Source: Adenanthera pavonina (lineage: Eukaryota > Streptophyta > Magnoliopsida > Fabales > Fabaceae). From it: a DNA stretch of 64,000 nucleotides. The number at the start of each line of letters is the position of its first letter. Positions within the stretch are counted from its first letter, which is position 1. This document shows positions 1 through 12,223 of the stretch, piece by piece. Where the stretch lies: NCBI GenBank assembly GCA_026686845.1, contig JAIVEN010000016.1, positions 6,217,501 through 6,281,500 on the forward strand. Reading direction: 5' to 3'. The translations under genes were made by a program, and so were the position numbers. The notes beneath the pieces were generated by a model. The model made no database searches. It worked only from the letters and a program-made list of their open reading frames with translations, and had not been told where the DNA came from.

Positions 1-3000
1 ACAGGCACTAATGATCTTTTCCTCCTTTCTAGTATTTCTTTTCCCATATTAACGTATTTAAACTTAAGACAACACAACCTCAAGCAATATCCTTTTACTA
101 TTTCACCCAAGGACCCAGAAGTTGTGGGTATCATAATTTAGCATGTGAATTTCTTATGTAACAAGCAGCAGGCAACATAGTGAAGAATTAAACCTGTGTT
201 TCAATCATTGAGTGTATGATAGATTGTGGATGAATGACGATCTCAATATTATCATAGTCAGCTCCAAACAAGTAATGTGCTTCGATTACTTCTAGGCCCT
301 GCCAAAAAAATAGGAAGAATGTTTCTTATAGCTGTGAAATTCATGGAAACTTAAGAAAATAAATCCTAACAATGCATTTTTCCATCCAAATATTGACACC
401 CAAAATAATCAAACCTTGTTGAACAGTGTAGCAGAATCCACAGTAATCTTCTTCCCCATATTCCAGTTGGGGTGTTTTAGTGCATCAGCAACTTTTACAT
501 CTTTCAATTTGTCAACAGGCAAATCCCTGTCAATCACCGATGGAATGAATAACCGAAAACAAGTCAATTTCTGGATCCTATCAAGACCACTAAGAATGGG
601 AACAATTAAAGGTTTGCCATAAAAGGATATTGATTGAAACAAATCATCATGATATGACTAGGTGGCAATTAATCACACAAGAAATTTAGGCGCCTTATCT
701 TTCCCTTCAAGTACTCATCTGGATCAGGAAAGAAAAATGCTTCAAATGTATAAAAGCACAGCATAGCAATCATGGCTCATTCAGATGTACAACTTCCCGC
801 ATTTAAGAGAATTAAGTTTATTTTTGAAAGTTTTGGCAAAAAAAAAAAGCTTGTTTTTGAAAGAAAGAATTACAATTTGTTTTCTGTTCCCCAAGACAAG
901 TGATTATGATGCTTCAACTAGGCTTCACCAGCCAACCTTGAAAACTCTTTTTAAACGATGTTTTCTCACCTGAAAGCACCTCCAGATGCAGTTAAAATGA
1001 TTCTCCTAAGTGCACCGTCTGGCAAGCCCTGGATACACTGTAGAGAAGAATGCTTTCGACTTCAGTACATATCACTTGTCAGCAGCAAGAAATGGAGCAA
1101 GAAGAACAATGGCTAGAGTGCAATAAGATGCACATAACAATATGATAAATGACATGAGAGTATACATAGTCCATTGAACTTGTTGAACATTATAGACAGA
1201 TGTAGCACTTTCCTAGTTTCATACCTGAAAAATGGCAGAGTGTTCTGAATCAGCAGGAAGAATTTTAATATTATGCTTGTGAGCAAGAGGAAGAACAAAA
1301 GGACCTCCAGCAATAAGTGTCTCTTTGTTGGCCAAAGCTATGTCTTTCCCTGCTTCTATAGCAGCAACGGTTGGCTAAGAAAACAATAAGAGGAGAATCA
1401 GTCGTTAGTCTAATAATGTTAAACTTGCTAAGAACTTTTTTTTTTTTTACTTTTTTTAGTGGAGAAGCACAGGGAAACAAATGGCAATGGAGGTGCAGAA
1501 CACCTCAATATTCTTATACCTAGATTCGCAATCATCAAGTGCATATAGCATTGGTTATCAAGGAGGGGTAAAATCCCAAAAACAAAAAAAGTTACCTTCA
1601 GTCCTGCACAACCTACTATTCCCGTAACAACAGACACTGCATCAGGGTGACGAGCAACCTGAAAATATAGAAGTTATAGCTTTGGAAAAGCAAAATTAGC
1701 TCTACAATTCAAACTATATAAGACCGAATGAGATGTCTACCTCAATGATTCCTTCTTCTCCAGGGATAATCTCGGGTTTTTGTTCAACATCAGCTAAAGC
1801 CTCTTTGAGTTCATCAATAAGGGACTCATTTCTAACAGCGACAAGCTGGGGCTTGAAGGTCTTTACCTGTCCAATGTAAATATTTGAAAAGGTGAAACTT
1901 TATTGTCTGGACATCGAAAATAGCAGATACTGAGCCTGAATTTTTTCCCAGAAAATGAAAACGAATTAAAAGGACTGTTTACCGCATGAATCATGAAAGT
2001 AATAATAGTCCCAATATTTAACAAATTATGAGATTAGATAAATCAATAAGGTCAATTTTCATTAAGAAATTTGTTTTGTTCTGATCATACGTGGAGCAAT
2101 AAAACAACGGAAAGTTTCATCACTTGACTGTGTTATAGAGTTTACCTGATCTGCTAGAAGGGTAATGTTTGAACCAGCTGCAAGTGCTACAACTTTGAAT
2201 TTATCTGGATTCTCAGCCACTATATCCAGTGTCTACAAAAACACACAAGGAAAAAAATTGCATTGCACGAAGGAGATAAGGCAAGCGAAGCTATATTTAA
2301 GAGGAGTAAACAATACGTTGACTTGACATTCCAAGATTCTAGAGAAGAAGAGGAATTAAAAGAAATAGACAGGCAAGAAGGCATATCATGCTACTTATTG
2401 TTCTAGATTCATTTCAAATACTCAGAAGTGGGTTGGAGGACTGAAAATGAAAATTTTGATAATTGTCTGCAAGTACAGAAGAGAAGATGGAACAAGTGAA
2501 ATCTTCGGTTTGATGTGTTATGTACAAGCATATGGCAGTTATCATTAATTGTATCTACATGGGAATTCAAATTTATGCTATAGCTGATCATTTTGAAGAG
2601 AGATTTCAGTTATACCTGAGTTCCAATTGAACCAGTAGAGCCCACGATAGAGATGGGTTTTGGCCCCTCCCATGTCTTGCGACCGGCCTCTGGAGCCGCT
2701 CGTCCTGGCCAAGCTGGAGGCGGTGTGTTCACAGAGCAACGAACTCTTCTTCCAACTTTTGTTGCACAATCTTTTCTCTTCAACACAAAACCACCTGAGA
2801 ATTAGAAGAAAATGAGAGCATAATTCGATGGTAAGAATAACCCACACAAGGAATAGCATAACTTTCGGAAAAGTCAAGCCAAGATAACATAATTCAACAA
2901 AAGCAAAAGGTGGGTTACATGTAAATCTGTCAGCTTTTTTGTCTTTCTTTTTTCCCAGCATAATATAAGCCTTTGAGGAACCAGAAGAAGAAATATGACA

Positions 3001-3105
3001 TTCAGAGCAGAAAGAACCTGGAAGTTTTGCATGTTTGGTAGACTTGAAGGAATCGGAGAAGAATACAGACTTCACTTCAGCTGGAGAAGACAAATTCAGG
3101 GCCAT
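1..3105 (-). CDS. DXR: 1-deoxy-D-xylulose 5-phosphate reductoisomerase, plastidic (3' part outside window)
   Basis: DXR converts 1-deoxy-D-xylulose 5-phosphate to 2-C-methyl-D-erythritol 4-phosphate with NADPH and a divalent metal. It is the committed step of the plastid MEP isoprenoid pathway. Nine coding exons are readable on the minus strand with GT-AG borders: 3018-3105, 2616-2794, 2146-2232, 1741-1866, 1596-1658, 1225-1374, 970-1037, 415-526 and 194-298, giving 326 codons of the usual 470 or so. Positions 1-193 are intron. The order is: Ser-rich plastid transit peptide, the plant-typical PPPAWPGR stretch, NADPH-binding GSTGSIGTQ, VVTGIVGCAGLKP, NKETLIAGG, LTASGGAF, and the metal/substrate segment KHPNWNMGKKITVDSATLFNK. 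All phases join cleanly. The start ATG at 3105 matches the MALN-type N terminus known from plant DXRs. One oddity is RDLPV where most plant DXRs have RDWPV. The last exons lie left of the window. Confidence 0.96.
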
Positions 3106-3239
3106 GGGAATAACAAAATAGAACCCAATTCAATTTGAAGCAGAGCGAAAAGGAATCAAGAGAAGAAGCTGAGAAACAGAAATGAGAATATCTGTCTGTG
3201 GTGGAAGAGATGCGCAGTTTAATAGGCGAAGATGTGGAT

Positions 3240-4724
3240 TTTGGGAGGCATTATTTATTATTTATTAGTATATTATTGAAAGGAAATGGAAAGTGGGTTT
3301 TTCTATTTCATACAAGCAGCACTAGAAAAGGACGAAGCCATGTGAGACGAGTGGCCTTGTGAGGAATCAGCACCCACCATTGAATTTGACTGCTACATAT
3401 TCTTCCATTTATTTTGTTTATCACTGACCATAGTATAACAACTAAATTAAACTAAAAAAATTTACACTCTCTATTTTCAGCAAATATTTAATTTATATGA
3501 TTTTTTCTTTTAATTTATGACTTTTACTAAAAGATACATCCAATAAACAATGAATCAAATCATATCTACTCCCTCCGTCCAAAAAAATAAAATATTTTTA
3601 ATTATCTTGTCTTTAAAAAAAGTTAGTTATATTTTTAAGTATCACAAAACAAATCCAACATCCTAATTTTATTCTAATTAATAATTAATAATTAAAATTA
3701 TTTTCACTCATTTTTATTATAAATGATGAGAGATTAGTCATAAATGAATAAAAAGAAAAAAGATAAATTATTTTTAAAAATTACCTAATATCTTATATTG
3801 TGAATTAAAAAAATATTATAAAAAACATTAAATATTTTAATTAAAACTAAACTAGTTCATTGCATATGGAAAAACATACTAGAAAAAAAGATAAAAATTT
3901 ATTAAATCGGATACGCTTAGTAAATGCACTGTAACTATCATTTACCAGTACCATTATGACAGACGATACTTTTAGAAATAAAATTATTATAAAAATAGGA
4001 GTTTTTTAAATTGTTTAAATGAAAATTAAAAATTTGAATAAAAATATAATTAAAGTTTATTGCACTTAAAAGTTCAGGTGAATTGTTATTTTCTATTTTT
4101 GCCATACAAATGTAAATGTTATTCAATCCAAGATTTTTTATCTTTAAAAATTTTATCCAAGGTAATTCTGGCCAACGTACAAATGTCAAAGGGCACTTTG
4201 TTTTTTTTAATGTCACAGAAGTAACTCAATCAGTAAATTAGTATTATGATTGAGAAGCATAGAGAACAAAAAATATATATATAAATGAAGAAGGAAGAGT
4301 AACAAAATATTAACAATAATGCAGCGGGTAACACGTGCTACACGGGTTTGGTTCAAAGTATACATTTCGCAGCCAGACAACGTGCTCTAATTTTTTCCCT
4401 TGCATTTATTACTTCATGAAAAAAAAAAAATATTATTATCAATCAAATCAAATATTGTCAAATATCAATTTCACAATTTATTCCATGTTACACTATTCAT
4501 TATTCATCGGTAATATTGTTTACCTCAAACTACTTAAATGATATGAAATTTATTTTTAATTAATGTATAAAACTTGTAGTATGTCTTATTATTGATAAAA
4601 TATGAATGATTCATCATATCTTAAATTTCATATAATGTATAAAAAATTATATATAGTTTAATACTGTATTAAATATGTCAAGACATCCCTTATCCTATAT
4701 ATTTCTGTGTGTGTGAATGCATGC

Positions 4725-4772
<48 letters not shown>

Positions 4773-5145
4773 ATGCACACACATATATACATACTACACA
4801 CATATACATATTAGTATATTAATACAGAAATAAAATATAAAATTTGCAGCGAATGACACTATTTATAACTAATAACTATTGCAATTCATTTTAAACTTTA
4901 TATAACCTATAAAAAAATATCTAGTTCATTAAAAAAAAACACATTATGTTTTATTGAAAGTATCCTTTCAACCCTCTTATGTCCAAATTTCAAGTAATTT
5001 ATTAATTATTTAAAAATTCAGCACATTATATTATAATTAAAAAGTTATGTGCTAATTATATTTTAATTTAAAAATAACAATAAAAATTATATTTTTTTAC
5101 AAATTTCAATTATAGATCCTTTTTTCTTTCAATTTGAGTTTTTTT
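3240..5145. other. AT-rich intergenic spacer upstream of DXR
   Basis: No gene is supported here. The segment next to the DXR start holds its promoter, but I see no motif I would stand behind. At 3567 the string tactccctccgtcc resembles one end of a Stowaway-type MITE, but no matching inverted end is visible nearby. The rest is homopolymer-rich and AT-rich. Confidence 0.6.
4708..4800. repeat. Compound microsatellite (AT)n-(GT)n-(ATGT)n-(CA)n
   Basis: Successive runs of AT, GT, TATG and CA dinucleotide or tetranucleotide units make a compound simple repeat that is likely to vary in length. Confidence 0.9.
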
Positions 5146-5153
5146 ATTGGTAT

Positions 5154-5275
5154 GCATTTTTTTTTATCAAAAACAATTACAAATACACACTTATCCATCC
5201 ACCCAAAATCAGTGGAACTTAATTTCACGACCTCCCTCCATTAAAGAAGTATTAGTATCACTAGGCCTTTAGTCC
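5154..5275 (-). mobile_element. SINE-like retroposon with 8-bp target duplication
   Basis: On the minus strand the element starts GGACTAAAGGCCTAGTG, which resembles a tRNA-derived box A region. It continues through GGAGGTCGTGAAATTAAG, a degenerate box B region, and ends in a run of A (a T run on the plus strand at about 5157-5165). It is flanked by perfect direct repeats ATTGGTAT at 5146-5153 and 5276-5283. A short body, A tail and target duplication are the layout of a tRNA-derived SINE. The family is not identified and the box assignments are tentative. Confidence 0.6.
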
Positions 5276-5283
5276 ATTGGTAT

Positions 5284-8200
5284 TGATATGCATTATATGC
5301 ACCTTCATTTTGTAGATAAATAAAATTCTTCTACTATTAAAAAAAATTATCTGTGTTTGAGGGGGAAAAATTTTTCAATTTGCATTCATGAGTCTTACAT
5401 TTTAATTTTTCTTATTTTTACTGATCCAAGTTCATGGTTTTTACTATTTTATAATTAGTTAATATCTTTAGTATATTTTTTTCTTATTCAGTCAATAAAA
5501 CTAATTGCTGAGAGCATGGATATTTCAAGGAGATATCTCCGTTTAATTTTAATACATATATATGTGTGTGTATGTATAGTAAGTAAGTTGATGGTTTTTT
5601 TTTTCTTTTTTAGGAGGTAAGGTTAAGCAGTTTAAATTTTGTAACTGCAAAAAATAATGATTCGAGAGCTATTTCTCAATTTGGGTTCCATAATACTTAA
5701 ATATACAATAATCTATAATGTATAATTCTTTTTAAGCACTAAAAGTATCTTTCAATCAATAGCTGATGACTAATTCTTTTGAGATATAGAAATTATTGAG
5801 GTGGATTTTATCTCATATAATAATGTTTTTTTCATATACACAACTATGAATTAAATACATAATAATATGTTTAAGAAACAAACTATCAATTATACTAAAA
5901 TCTTATTGGTTATACTTTATAATATTGAATTGAATATCCTATAATTGAAAGAAAAAAACACTTTTTAGAACATTAATTAAATCGTACTCCCTTGGATCTT
6001 AAATGTAATACATCTTTTAAAATAAATATTTTGGTTTAAAATATAGAATATCTTGTGGGTTATCTAGTATATTAGTTATTTTTTTTTCATTTATATTTCT
6101 GATATATAATAAATATGTGACAAATAAATATTATGAAAAGTATGAGAAATTATGAAAAAATATATTTGTTATCAAATTTAATGATCTATCTCATTTTCTT
6201 AAAATGTATAAGTAATTAAAAAGATTTTATATTTAATATTTAAAAGTACTATAATTTATATATCTTTTAGTATCAGATCACTGAACAATGAATATTCTTT
6301 TTTTTTTTGGCCAATAACATTGAATATGCGTTTGAATGGGCTTTGTCTTCCAAAGGGTATTAATTATATTTTTCAATTCCTTACCATGATACTTTTCTAG
6401 TCAAATTAGATATCCTAATTAAGATGAACCTAGCAAGAAGATTTTCATGATCAATCAATCTCTTAGATTATACGAACCAGAATTGCTGATCTGATCTATA
6501 ATTTATTAAATAACTCTAACTGAATAATTAATTAATATTACAAAGTCATTGTAGATTTGAACTTTGCAATGTTTGCCTATTGTTTTGTAGGTTGTGGAAT
6601 AAAAACTTGATAAAGAAGTAAGGACACATTTTTTTTGGGTAACAATTATATGATATAAAGTATTACTATATATTGATTCGATTTTGAATATTGTAGGGTT
6701 TCGAGTAGTATCTCTTCTCACTTGTTTTTTTTTCATAATAAATATAAATATTTTATACATTGAACATAAACGACAAAGATAGTCAGTTAACTTATAAAAC
6801 AAGATAAGACACGACATTTAAATTACAAGGGAATAATGATTCTTATTTTATTTATTTTACAAACGGGATATCGTGTGAACAGCCCCACAAGCTTTTTCCA
6901 CCAACCAATGAGAGTAGAGTATGTTAGGTTTTAAAATACGAAAATATTTATCTTGTATGTACTTTTAATGTTGTTTTTTAATTAAAAATTAATATATAAA
7001 TTATTTTTCAATATATTATATATTTATTCATTAATTATATATTAAAAGTGTTAACTTTTTAAATTTTAAAAAAAATTAAAAGATCTATACATTAAATTTT
7101 AATTAGAAAATAGCATAAAAAATAAATAAATATATAAATTTAGTCCTTTGAAAAAAATACATTTGATTGAAGTGAGAGAGGAGTTGTTATTATTAATTAA
7201 AGTTAAATTACATTGGAGGCACATAACATAGCTTATCTGTCTCAAAACGGATCATGTAGATGCCCTGCTTTCTGAGTTTGGCGTTTATACAGAAAACACC
7301 AGACCTCACTTCCCCATTTTATATTTATTTTTCTAAGAGAAATTTCTCAAATTTATATAACATATTATAATTCTTTTTTTGTTTTTGTTTCTGTGTTTAA
7401 AGGAGGCTTTTATGAGCAAAATATAATAAAAATAATTTATTTACTAATATATAACATGTCAGGAATTATTTACTAGTATATAACACATGAAGTCAATTAA
7501 CCAATATGCAATGAGTTAAGTTGCCGGAAAAGAAATCAAATGGCTGATATATGATTTGCTAATACTAATTTTTATTTTAAGACAAAAAGAGGTCAAATGG
7601 GTAACTCGTTGGTTTGCTAATGATGCCCATTCGACTTACTTTTGTGGTAAAAAAATTATCATTGCCAAGTCGCATATCAACCATCCAACTTCCTTGTTAA
7701 GTAACTCGTCGCGCAGCAGTGAATCGACTTCATTTGTAAACAATTTCTGGCATGTTGGTAAATAATTTATTTTCTTATTATATTTTCCTAAAAAATACCG
7801 TTTAAACGACCCATTAGACAGTTGGGGTCTGTCTCGTTTTTTAACGCTCCGTGTTTGTGCTGGGCTAATACTCAGAAATGATTCGGTCAATTTATTTTTG
7901 GTTAAAGCATACTTTATGTGCTTTAATTTTAAAGTAAATTTTATTTTAATTCTTTAATTTGATTATATTTCATATTAATCCTTTAACTATTAACATGTAA
8001 CTAAAAACTTCCTAGTTCTTAACACTATTAAATAAACTAATGAAAAATGATAATTTACCTATTTAAAAGTCATATCATTAATATTATCATGTATTAATTA
8101 ATATAAAAATAAAAATAATTTTAAGATTTAAATATTTACTATTTTAAAAATATGTTAATGGAGGAAGTTAAAGATTACATTCTTAAAATCAAAAATTTTA

Positions 8201-9600
8201 TTTTTAAGTTTTAAATATTTATTTTAAGACATTAAAATATTTTTATTATAAAAATAAATATTTATTTTTTATACTTTATATTCTCAAGCTAAAATTTTCA
8301 ACTTGTCAACTTATTCAAAATAAATAAAAATTATTCATTTTAATATAATAATTTTAAACATTTTACCACAATATTTTAAAAATAATTTATTCTAAGCTTA
8401 TAATTTTTAATGCCTTAAATTAACATATTTTTAAAATTTTTCTTTTTCTTTTTTTTATAGGGTTTTTTTATTTTTCTAAGGTAGGAATTATTTATTTTGA
8501 GTCTAAAAAGTGATAATTATAATTATTATATTAATTAATGTATAATAATAGTGATTAGATACATTTAAGTAAATTTTCTGTTAACTTAAATTTAAGTAAA
8601 TTTAAGTTAAAATATTATAATGAAACTTTTAAATGTTAAAGGATTAAAATAAAATCTACTTGAAAGTTAAGGGATCAAATGTATACTTTCATTTAAATAT
8701 AAGAATTAATAAATGAATTTTTTATGTAAAATTTTTTAAAATTATATTTTGTTTCTAAAAAACTTAATTTTTTTTTTCATATAAATTCTTATAAAAATAT
8801 GTTATTTTGGTATAATCTAACCGAACCAAACTTCTATATATGATTTATTGAGCCTTAAAAAGTCGGATGATAAATATATACTATATATATTTGTTTTCGA
8901 TTTTAATTATATCATAGATGTAGACTAAAAAAAAAAAGAAGAAAATAAAGCAGTAATTGCACCGGATCTAATTACGAACGGAACGGTTGTTCATGATTTC
9001 TGCTAATTATTCTACTAAGTACTTAAAACAAAGAACAAGAAGAGACGGCTATTATTAATTATTTAATTACAAATATCAACAAAAGCGACCTGGCAGCATG
9101 GACTTGGTGTGATGAATTTCAGTGTACACTATGCTTTATCTTGTTATCAGACCAGATCTACTATGTATTATGCTCATTTTTTATTACTATTTTAATCAAA
9201 CATCATCATAGTTTAGCCTATCAATAAGACACAGTCGTGAGTGGCTGCGTTCAATTCCGGTCATACCTAAGAAATTTCATTAGTTTATGTCAACTTTCAA
9301 CACTGGCTACAATTTTCGTAAGGAGAAAATATATTATATTTGTGGCAGCGTTCAAATCTGAAATTCTCAATTTATCTTACTAAAAGATTCGGCAATTGTT
9401 CCAAGATGGAAGAATTCTAACACCAAGAATGATTTAATAATTTTGCTTAATCTTCAACGTTCAAGATGACGTAATTTTTTTCTTAAAAAAATCAAGTGGT
9501 CAACGTGCTAGCGTTGAATGCAACTTAGTCAAATTATCGGGAGTATTAATTTCAAGACACATTGGTAAACACTAACAGTCAAGCATATGTTTATAATAAC
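5284..9600. other. AT-rich spacer, no supported gene
   Basis: Long A/T homopolymer-rich sequence with no coherent reading frame. Short open frames at 6506-6817 and 7556-7890 carry no recognisable motif and I regard them as chance. A slightly GC-richer patch at about 7500-7900 is unassigned. Confidence 0.6.
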
Positions 9601-9626
9601 ATTTTTTTTCATATACAGGTATGCTC

Positions 9627-9795
9627 ATGAAAAGGCTCACCACAAGAGAAGAAAAGTATAGTGAAAGCACAAAAGAAAATTCATATATATTGAATCTGAT
9701 GTGTACAATACAGTCATGTACAACTGAACTCCCCTCCTATGATTGACTTGGTGAGTGATGGAATATGTCAAGTTGTACATTAAGTTAGTTCATCT
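9627..9795 (-). repeat. Left (3') LTR remnant of the copia element
   Basis: Shares an ordered series of short blocks with 11735-11905 (for example agaa..ttca.atat.ttgaatct, ctcctccta, gtgatg, gttgtacatt/gttgcacatt, agtta.ttca). The two copies are clearly related but heavily diverged. Borders are approximate. Confidence 0.55.
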
Positions 9796-9839
9796 GAAGG
9801 GAGGCGATGAACCTCTGTTTGTTTGCTTTGAAATCTTTT

Positions 9840-10860
9840 TTGGAACAAAATAGGGATTCAATTCAATGTGTTTTGTACAAACATGCAGAACTGTGTTTGT
9901 TGTCAGCATTATATGTCAAATTCCGGTCTGGTATGGTGATGTATTCAAAAACACCAACAATTGATTTGGACCTTTATTGGCATCAGAAGTAGTGAGCCTG
10001 AGACCAATGATTATAGCGGCTACGATTGATTTGGCATGTTGCATTTTAGCCTCAGCGACCAAATCTGAAATATATTTTATTAAGAATACCTCTTTCAAAG
10101 ATTCAATGAATTTGTATACCAAGAAGTAATTGAGAGATTCTAGGTCTCTAAGTTCAAAGATTGTCTGAGCACGAGCGTGCACACATATAAGTTGTTGAAT
10201 GACAAATTTAGAAGATCCGATGATTATGTCATCCACAAGTCCGTGAATCATTTGGAGTTGAGTGGTTTTGATAAAGAGTGAGCTATCGCATTTAGCAAGA
10301 TGAAAGCTAAAACTCTTGAGAGTAACTTTAAAATTGTAAATCGGGCACGAAGAGCTTGCTTGACACCATAAGAAGCTTTCTTAAATCTATACACTAGTGG
10401 TTGGCCAAAAGAAAAAGTCCATACACTAATGTTCTGCCACCATTAAAGAATGATTGTTGATGTCAAGCTCATGAAAATGTCAACCTTTTGATATGGCCAA
10501 GTTAAGTGAGACCCTGATGGTTACAGGCTTTATAAGTGAGAATATTTCTATGAAGCCTGACCTGTCCTGTAGGCCAAAACCTTTAGCAGCTGGAATATTA
10601 TATTTGACAGATGTTGGTTTGTGCTTAAGTATGGAGTCATTTCGATTTTCCGAGTTTGAAAACCCATTTGCATCCTATGGGTCTTTTGCTTGGTCCTCGT
10701 GGGACTAGAGCCCAAGTATTACTTCTGAGTAAGGTTCGGAATTGCTCATCCATAGCTTCTTTTTGTTGAGACTGATATAGAATATGTTTGACAGATGTTG
10801 GTTCTGTGGAGGCTGAGAATGCTTTTGGCGTAAAGACACCATCATCTGATGAGGTATGCT
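9840..10860 (-). pseudogene. Ty1-copia reverse transcriptase / RNase H fragments
   Basis: Three recognisable pieces lie in order on the minus strand. The first, at about 10860-10620, reads like the copia RT start: EAMDEQFRTLLRSNTWALVP followed by IGCKWVFK. The second, at about 10250-10000, has VDDIIIGSS, the copia YVDD active-site region, then LRDLESLNYFL and FLIKYISDLVAEAKMQHAK. The third, at about 9900-9840, has TKHIELNPYFV, the RNase H TKHIE(I/L)..HFV signature. Stops and a deletion between the first two pieces show it is dead. Confidence 0.85.
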
Positions 10861-11449
10861 GGTTCTTCCTTCCCAGGATCTTCCTCTTTGTCCCCCTCCA
10901 CTAATGCCTACTGGATTTTTGTTGTATGATCTTCTTCCTGCCATAGTGGCTCTTTGTGAGCTTTAGTCATAGTTATTCTTCCTTATTTGAGCATTTGCAA
11001 GATTTGCAATGACCACATCTAATTCTTTCTGGTGTTTTTCAATTCTATGTTCTTCTGCCATCAACATCTGAAGGGCTCAGTTTTAGAAGAAATTGGGATA
11101 ATATTACGTCAATTTGGTCAGAAACTGTCATGGTCATGGAGTAATCAACCATGCAAGACTATTAATCAATTGTTTGATTTTCAGGAGATAGTCATACATG
11201 TACAAATCACCTTCCTTTCTTTCTTTCCTTTTTTTTTTCTTTAATGGAAAAAGATTCACTAATGATCAGAACAAGTACAAAAGAATCAGTATATACAATC
11301 ACCTCGCATCATCTTTCTCTGTGCTCCTCAATTGGTATTTGAACTGTTTTACTACCTTTACCAGTATCAATGAGGGAAATAAGACTTCAATGCGTTCCTA
11401 AACTGATACTTTGTTGAGAGCCTCAATTTCTGATGAGTTGAATTCTTCT

Positions 11450-11680
11450 TGTTTTTTTTTTTTTTTGGCTGGATGATGAGTTGAATTCTGCCGGAATGTG
11501 GTCTGGACCTAAGACGAACTTTTTGAGGTTATAACCTTTGATTGTAGCCATATCCTGTTGTCTCCATGGCAGGAAATTAATGCCATCGACTTTGGGGGGC
11601 AACTGGATAGGCAAATGACTGTGGTTCTTGAGCCAAATTAGAACTGGAAAGAGTTCTTGATTGTGGTGCTGCTGAGACAC
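11450..11680 (-). pseudogene. Ty1-copia gag-like N-terminal fragment
   Basis: Minus-strand frame with VDGINFLPWRQQDMATIKGY, matching the LDGxNFLxWRxQ motif of copia gag (UBN2/retrotran_gag type). The next residues KKFVLGP are also typical. It lies just inside the primer-binding site, as expected for gag. Confidence 0.75.
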
Positions 11681-11722
11681 ACAATGATTAAAGCAAACTG
11701 GAGAGGGAGATTTAGAGATAAT

Positions 11723-11734
11723 GCTTTGATACCA
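11723..11734 (-). other. Primer-binding site, initiator tRNA-Met type
   Basis: Minus-strand TGGTATCAAAGC differs by one base from TGGTATCAGAGC, the complement of the 3' end of plant initiator tRNA-Met. It directly abuts the LTR remnant that starts with tggaagaattt at 11735 on the plus strand. Confidence 0.8.
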
Positions 11735-11905
11735 TGGAAGAATTTATCAGAAACAGAAGAAAGAAAAGTAGAGACGAAGAAAAGAGAATTTTCACATATC
11801 TTGAATCTCATATGTTCAAGGTTTCGTGAATAAATCTCCTCCTAGAACTCAGCAAGTGATGTAAGATGTTGGTTGCACATTCAGTTTACAAGTTAATTCA
11901 GTTGT
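11735..11905 (-). repeat. Right (5') LTR remnant of the copia element
   Basis: Diverged counterpart of 9627-9795, starting TG directly beside the primer-binding site. The outer end is not defined. It lies about 300 bp from the PEX14 stop codon and may overlap the PEX14 3' untranslated region. Confidence 0.55.
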
Positions 11906-12223
11906 TCCCGAATATTCTCTCCAGTTTACGATATATAAGAATATAGTAAAATTACAAGGAAAAAAGTGATCATAATAAAGACAATTAAGCTGCTCCAAAA
12001 GGTACGATTTGAAAAGGATAAAAAGAAATGACATGAAAGCACAACTCTTGTACAGAAACCAAAACCATGATAGCTATGATTCTTAGTCAAATGATACAGA
12101 ACACGTATGGCTATGAAACAGGATTTTTCCATGCTTATGCTGAAGTTGGAACTGCTGCAACTCCTATTCCCAACTTCACATATTGTGGATTTATTTAACT
12201 GATAAAAATAAAATATTCGGACT

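Larger units (their letters stand above)
9627..11930 (-). mobile_element. Decayed Ty1-copia LTR retrotransposon
   Basis: The element reads on the minus strand. It runs from a primer-binding site next to the right LTR remnant, through gag-like sequence and reverse-transcriptase fragments, to an RNase H fragment and the left LTR remnant. Its span of about 2.3 kb is less than half that of an intact copia element, so large parts (integrase, most of RT) are deleted. Frames are broken by stops. The right edge lies close to the 3' end of PEX14. The outer ends are approximate because the LTRs are strongly diverged and no target duplication could be defined. Confidence 0.85.

Noticed and set aside
3541..3850. 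Complete Stowaway MITE near 3567
   Set aside because: Only the ctccctccgtcc end is recognisable; the opposite inverted end could not be found.
5270..5340. A functional tRNA gene
   Set aside because: Only degenerate box A and box B-like strings exist, with an A tail and target duplication. This is a SINE, not a tRNA.
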